DNA of 64,000 bases from positions 7,362,610-7,426,609 of the forward strand of contig CM067095.1 in the NCBI GenBank assembly GCA_034008185.1. The letters are read 5' to 3'. Below, piece after piece: positions 63,565 to 64,000 of this stretch (positions within the stretch are counted from its first letter, which is position 1; each line of letters starts with the position of its first letter). Under the pieces are notes generated by a model. It did not search any database and was not told the origin of the DNA. It worked only from the letters and a program-made list of their open reading frames with translations. The translations under genes and the position numbers were made by a program. Source of the DNA: Gorsachius magnificus (Eukaryota > Chordata > Aves > Pelecaniformes > Ardeidae).

Positions 63565-64000
63565 CTTCAGGAAAAAAATGAAACCAGATAGAAGATTTAT
63601 TTTGAAAAAGTTGTGTCTATTTTCACAGGCACAGCCTACAATCATTTCCCCATTATTCTTCCTCCACATTAACGTCACTGTACTAAAAAACAACAAACAA
63701 TCCACCCCTACATTTTTCTTTATATTTATGATCTTATTTTAAAATGTAACTTTACTTTTCTAGTACCCATACTTTAAATACAAAGTTTTGTATAACGTCA
63801 CTTATGTCTCATTTCATTGGCAACATGTTCCTGTTATCTTGGTTGTCCCATCCTCCTAGATGTCCAAGGTATGACTGTATTACCATTCATCTTGTTAAAA
63901 ATAAAAAATAATAAAATCAAAAACCCCCAAACTGCAGTGCATATAGACATATGTCCTGGTTTCAACTGGGATAGAGTTCATTTTCTTCCTAGTAGCTGGC
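63565..64000 (-). other. ADGRD1: Partial ADGRD1 intron, upstream of the penultimate exon
   Basis: On the minus strand this is the 3' part of an intron that begins beyond the window. It ends with the pyrimidine tract and AG acceptor at 63566-63565. I searched it for the preceding exon, which should encode the end of the seventh membrane helix, and did not find it. The distal 49 bases are an LTR-like start on the plus strand, annotated separately. Confidence 0.75.
63952..64000 (+). mobile_element. Start of an avian endogenous-retrovirus-type LTR (truncated by window end)
   Basis: From 63952 the sequence begins TGTCCTGGTTTCAACTGGGA and continues with the pyrimidine-rich TTTTCTTCCTAGTAGCTGG. I recognise this as the 5' end of an LTR family common in bird genomes, and it starts with the expected TG. 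Only 49 bases are visible, so family, completeness and any internal region cannot be judged. It sits in an ADGRD1 intron, antisense to the gene. Confidence 0.65.

Noticed and set aside
63403..63705. 100-codon minus ORF containing the ADGRD1 exon
   Set aside because: Only the 31 codons between the AG acceptor and GT donor are coding; the flanks are intron read through.
1..64000. CRISPR array, tRNA, rRNA, operon or bacterial signals
   Set aside because: Nothing in the sequence supports them; the window is vertebrate nuclear DNA.

Overview
The window looks like avian nuclear DNA. The evidence is three CR1 LINE copies with the bird-type 3' end (CCATTCTGTGA or TTCTATGATTCTATGA tails), an avian LTR-like start at the right edge, sparse repeats, an AT-rich background and GT-AG introns. 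There are no operons, ribosome binding sites, CRISPR arrays, tRNAs or rRNAs. I assign it to birds but not to a species.

The only protein-coding gene I can support is at the far right, on the minus strand. Two short exons (63564-63472 and 62812-62717) encode the cytoplasmic tail and natural stop of the adhesion G-protein-coupled receptor ADGRD1 (GPR133). They are joined in phase across a 659-bp GT-AG intron. All upstream exons lie beyond position 64000. A 3' UTR probably runs left from 62716. A possible poly(A) signal lies at 59205-59200, but the true end is not known.

From 1 to about 59000 I see no exon I can defend. In mammals a long gene-poor interval lies downstream of ADGRD1, before SFSWAP, and this stretch is probably the bird counterpart. 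It holds scattered transposable-element relics: one 5'-truncated CR1 copy on the minus strand at 38882-39680, two CR1 3'-end fragments at about 54966-55103 and 58647-58802, a much older CR1-like relic at 23760-23962, and several MIR-like SINE relics (1976-2152, 7955-8080, 41844-41975, 58131-58245) plus another old amniote repeat at 42150-42290. It also has simple-sequence tracts, of which a (CC T8-12)n array at 32458-32655 is the most striking.

Open frames in the desert mostly look like chance. Two are longer than expected and are listed as low-confidence candidates: 200 codons at 28868-29470 and 157 codons, cysteine-rich, at 40099-40572. I found no convincing undescribed system. The most useful result is the recovery of the ADGRD1 tail exons; the rest are modest curiosities.
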